From Daedaleopsis sinensis (lineage: Eukaryota > Basidiomycota > Agaricomycetes > Polyporales > Polyporaceae), in assembly GCA_033807695.1 (NCBI GenBank), contig CM066308.1, positions 1 through 64,000 on the forward strand: 64,000 nucleotides of DNA, given 5' to 3'. This document shows positions 60,266 through 64,000 of the stretch, one piece after another. A program made the position numbers and the translations under genes. The notes under the pieces are model-generated. The model was given only the letters and a program-made list of their open reading frames with translations. It was not told the origin of the DNA and searched no databases. Numbering within the stretch: the first letter of the stretch is position 1; each line of letters starts with the position of its first letter.

Positions 60266-61085
60266 CCGGCCCATCTGGCCGCCTTATGTAATACGTCCAC
60301 CGTTTCTGTCCAAGTCTCGCATCCCTCTCTTTACCTCTTACCTCCATCATCTCTCCACCCCTCCCTCCCGTGTCGGGCACATTGCATTGCCCGAGACGAC
60401 AACGCCGACACTCAACAACTGCTCGCCATTGGACTCTGGGACCTCGCTGCTGTACTCTGGAAGCTCGCCGCCGTACTCAACGTTACAACCTGATCCGCGG
60501 TCCTCGATTCCGGACGACTACTGGAAGGCTGCGACCGCTGCAGTTAGAAGGGCGGTTGTTTGACATCGTAAACAAGGTGCGTAGTGGTCTTATTGTTACT
60601 TACTGCAGCTCTGACCCCCCTTACAGACGCTTGGAGACACTACCGTTCCGCGATTATAGCAGCCAGGTAAGTCTTTAATGCCCTGGTCCGCTTTCTCTCC
60701 CTCGTTGCCTCCTGCAAGTCTATCACCCCCCATCTATGTCGTGAGCCCTGTACTGTAAGCCCAGTCCGTTCCAAACTGTCCGTTCTCTCCCTCGACTCCC
60801 AATGTAGATACGCATGTTCGTACAGTAGATTGTATTTGAACATTGTTCGCTAAGTATAGTGCACCAACAAGCTATAGGCCTTCGACGCTCTCTGCACCGA
60901 CCGCAGTCGCTCGCCCAGCTCTTGCAAGTCTTTACTGGTCCGAACACGTAAGTATTTTGCTCGCTGGCAGATACTAGGGCCTCGATCCTTGGATTTTGGA
61001 ATACCCCGCTGGTTTCACCCTAGCTCTACTGGGTTCCCGCTATCTGAGACCAGCCTGGCTGAGGCTGCAGTGATCTGATTGGTCC
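60266..61085. other. Region with splice-like signals but no supported gene
   Basis: GTGCGTAG (60578), CTTACAG (near 60625) and GTAAGTC (60666) could delimit small exons of a transcript, but no reading frame of useful length results. Pyrimidine-rich stretches lie near 60330-60370. Confidence 0.3.
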
Positions 61086-61142
61086 TTGGTATTGCCAGAA
61101 ATCGTCGATGAGCCCCATCATCGACGATTTCTGGCATTACCA
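61086..61142. repeat. Perfect 18-bp inverted repeat with extended arms
   Basis: GCCAGAAATCGTCGATGA and its exact complement TCATCGACGATTTCTGGC are separated by only a few bases. Pairing continues outward (TTGGTATT / ATTACCAA) with one mismatch. It does not belong to the CCCGGG hairpin family and lies about 450 bp before the dioxygenase gene start. Confidence 0.9.
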
Positions 61143-61581
61143 ACAGCCAATGGCAGCTCTCCGATAGCACAAGCCTCCGCCGTCCGATTCTCTAGCCCTT
61201 CAAGCTTCAAGCTTCTGCCTCTAACTAGGCAGCGTGCTGTTACGCTCAGAGCGAACTAGCTACCAAGAAAGGGCTCTGTTCTGTACAGCAGCAGGTACCA
61301 CTAGGTCTTGACTCCCATTCTGCCGTGGTAAATAGGCCCCTGCCTTGCATTTCTGACCCCAATTATTAAGACCAGGTACGTCGGCGGCATATGAAACCGG
61401 CCAGGAGGCCCCGATCTCGAGCTGAATCCTCCCCCAAATTGTTGACGGCCTTACCAAGAGCCGATTGCACTGCTGGAGCCCGTCTCACTTAAACTGGAGC
61501 CAAGTATTCCGCTCCTAGCTTCCCTCCCCCACTTCCCTGCCCACGCGTTGCCTCCCTACTGCAAAGCACGAACGTCCCAGC
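61143..61581. other. Upstream region of the dioxygenase gene
   Basis: It includes CCAAT at 61145, a 'cttcaag' repeat near 61198 and a pyrimidine-rich stretch (61515-61560) before the start codon, typical of fungal promoters. No gene seen. Confidence 0.4.
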
Positions 61582-64000
61582 ATGGCTCGTACGACACGCC
61601 AAGGTAAGCTCTGGCCATGCTACCGTTACCCTACACCTCACCTATCATTACCAGCTCGTCCCCCCTCCCCTTCTCCAGTCCTACCGCCTGCTGACGCCGA
61701 GGTCATCGATCTTCCTGGTCGTGATCCCCGGCTCCCGGTCTTCTACCGCGTCACGTCCCATCCCCTGCTCGCTCATGTCCAGGGAGTGAACCGCATCTAT
61801 GTCTACCTCCAAGATACGCACAAGCGCGCCATGCTCGACTACCTTGAGTACATGAAGGGTGTTGTTCTCCCAGATGGCACTCGGTCGGCGGTGGAGGCCG
61901 CTGGTACGTACAAGTCACTCTGTTAGACTGTCAGCGATTACTCACCGCCATGTAGGTTACCTTCAACTTAGCCCAGGCGACTACGTCTTCGCTCGCGACA
62001 TGTGGGGGGAGGGGCGTGCTGAGGACGACGTGGTTCAGTGCTGGGTGACCCCAAAGTGAGTACTTGTGTCGTACACCTCCATTCATATGATTTACCTCTG
62101 AAAATAGCGGTGTCGTCTCCCGGGACCTCGAAACTAACATGGAGACCGCTCGAGACGCCGTTCTGGGCGAGCGCGAAGATCGTACCCCAACCAAGCCCGT
62201 CGTCATTGACCGGGAGTATGTCGGCGGCGTCGCTTGGGAACGCAACAAGCAGGCCGTCAACATTGCCAACTCCGAACGCGCGTATACCCTCGCACATAGT
62301 TACCAGATTCAGAAAAACCTTGCGGGTCCCACTGTCGGTGCGAAGGTCAAGGGCGGCGAGCCGAGTGATCATAACGGGCTGCGTCTTCAGACGATCCAGG
62401 CGCGTGTGGATCCATGACATGTATATATGCTTATAGTTGACAATGCATGTAGGCTGCTGCTCCCATTGCGATCGCAAGCTTGGAATCGGGTCCTAAGGAC
62501 ATCAGTGAGGCTCTGCAGCTCCAGGCCGAAGTTACCAACCTTCCGCGCATCGGATACGAAGGCAACTATGCCTATCCGACGATGCAGTTGAACATAGCGT
62601 CAACTAAATCTGCGGATACTCTCGCCGGTACGCTATTCGCACAGAATGGCAACCGCTAGTATGCTAAACTGACTTCACGTTCATAGCTGGGAAGTTCAAG
62701 GAGGATCTTGGTCAGTTCGCAGGGAAGCATCTCGACCAACACGATTCCCCGGGAGGCTATACCTGTATGATCGCCATGAACGATCTCGCTCCAGGCGAGG
62801 ATCCAGGGTACTTCATGATAGCAGAACTGGGCGTGGCCATTGGTACGTTAATATGTCACCGTTCCGACGTTAATTCGATAGTTACTGTCCCTACTATCTA
62901 GTACTTGACGGTCTTGTAACATGCTGTTTCTGCGGACTGCGCTATCACGGTGGATTCCCGCCTACAGCCCCCCCTCAAACCACTCCGGCGGACTACTCTT
63001 ATCGCTTTGTCATCATCTGCTACCCTTCCGCCCCTCTACTTGATGGGCGTTCTCTCGTGGCCCTCGCCGCGCTACCGAAGGGTGAAATGTTGGCCATCAC
63101 TCCTGAAATGAAGGATCCGAGGTGCTCGCTCTGTTGTCTCCCTTCTTCTGCGAGCTAATCAATACATCTTGCAGTTACGATCAAGCAGACGCCTCCACCA
63201 ACTATGCAAACTGGATCAACGACGGTCCTTGGTTAACCAGTCGTCAGGCGTATCTAGACTTCGTCTTTCGAGCCAGTGCCAACGTTCTTCAATATTTCAC
63301 CAAGCAAGTTCCGCCGCACCTCCAGTTCGAGCTCGATTACGAGCAGCTGCGGCAGTCGATGTCTATCGTTGACGAACCCAGCCTGGACGGCTCACAGGTG
63401 GACGAGTCCTCCACGTCTGAGGACGATGTGGACGATCAACCCCGTCTGTACCCATCTCCCTGGGACCTTCACCCTGGCACGACGCACGTATCGACCGAGT
63501 TTGGTTGCTCGCGCCTCGAAAGCGTCGCGAAGTGGGACGCACACAAGGAGAAATATGGGCGGTTCCTCCCTCATTATGTGCATAAGACTCGGGCTCAACG
63601 CGAGAGTAGGTCGAGCAGTCGGTCGCCTTACTTCCTAACTGACTTGCTTTCACAGAATCTGGCGTGCGCAAAGACTCTGCAGTGACCAAGCGGCAACAGG
63701 AAGATGTCCAACAGGAAGATGTCCCAGGACCCTCGGAGATCAGTAGGTGCAGCGATCTCTGCATTTCTGCGGCTAAGACCCCTTGCAATGCTACAGGTGA
63801 GAAACGAGCTGGAAAACGCAAGGCGGTCGCCGTCGAGGAACCGGAACCGGAAAGCGAAGACGAGCCAGAAGAACTAATCGACGAAGTCGATGTTCGACGG
63901 TCAAAGCGATTGAAGTCTGCGCATTATCGTGCAGACTTCAATGCAGGCAAGTGGTGTTCAACAAACGATGAGCTAACGCGTCCTGACCGCTATTTCGCAG
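61582..64000 (+). CDS. TET/JBP-type 2-oxoglutarate Fe(II) dioxygenase, 3' end outside window
   Basis: Ten exons are read: 61582-61603, 61655-61903, 61956-62055, 62108-62399, 62453-62627, 62687-62842, 62902-63121, 63175-63605, 63656-63742 and 63797-63946; an acceptor CAG ends at the last base, so the gene continues. About 627 residues so far. The core reads 'KHLDQHDSPGGYTCMIAMN' with HxD at 294-296, 'DPGYFMIAELGVAI', 'CGLRYHGGFPPTAPP' with His347, and 'YSYRFVIICYP' with Arg366 for the 2-oxoglutarate carboxylate. This is the pattern of fungal TET/JBP oxygenases, which oxidise 5-methylcytosine or related bases in DNA. A basic/acidic tail (KRAGKRKAV..) follows. Introns at 62400 and 63947 start with GC, not GT. 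All metal and cosubstrate residues appear present, so it may be active. Confidence 0.8.

Noticed and set aside
1..64000. CRISPR array, rRNA, tRNA, KDZ transposase
   Set aside because: Regular repeats here lack unique equal-length spacers; no rRNA or clear tRNA cloverleaf was recognised; no transposase of the KDZ type is visible although TET/JBP genes often accompany it.

Overview
The window looks like nuclear DNA of an agaricomycete fungus (Basidiomycota). The genes are split by many short introns of about 50 nt with GT..AG ends. There are Ty1/copia and gypsy-type gag-pol remains. One gene encodes a fungal-type TET/JBP dioxygenase, and several others belong to families I cannot name. No rRNA, tRNA or CRISPR array was recognised. 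All calls come from reading the sequence; no database search was run.

Layout. 1-4105: modular non-coding repeats joined at CTAG sites, with degenerate CCCTAA (telomere-like) tracts. 4106-6629: ParB-like gene copy 1, cut at its 3' end by the repeat. 8009-8467: small unknown gene. 8940-9880 and 12770-13870: two related hairpin-rich arrays on either side of a protein-kinase-like gene (10137-12269). 14190-24941: nested, decayed retrotransposons, the clearest being a copia element at 18514-24169 with 470-bp LTRs and a TGGAT target-site duplication. 26750-33828: more copies of the modular repeat, one of them matching bases 1-3178 throughout, around an AT-rich island. 33824-38522: ParB-like gene copy 2, complete at its 3' end. 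39100-46200: a minisatellite of about 4.8 kb seeded partly by a zinc-knuckle gene fragment, and several members of a dispersed 33-bp hairpin family. 46673-51025: two convergent BAH/PHD-type genes. 51391-53026: an OB-fold gene resembling the telomere protein Stn1. 53347-59155: two large genes of unknown family. 61582-64000 (continuing): a TET/JBP-type 2-oxoglutarate dioxygenase gene.

How it may fit together. Several products are of chromatin or DNA-end type: a ParB/sulfiredoxin-like fold, BAH-PHD readers, a Stn1-like OB fold and a TET/JBP DNA-base oxygenase. They sit among telomere-like repeats, hairpin elements and retrotransposons. Both ParB-like paralogues abut the same end of the same repeat module. 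This suggests an accessory or selfish locus rather than a housekeeping region, but that is inference. The most distinctive directly visible signals are the hairpin family with paired (compensatory) stem changes and the CTAG-joined repeat modules.
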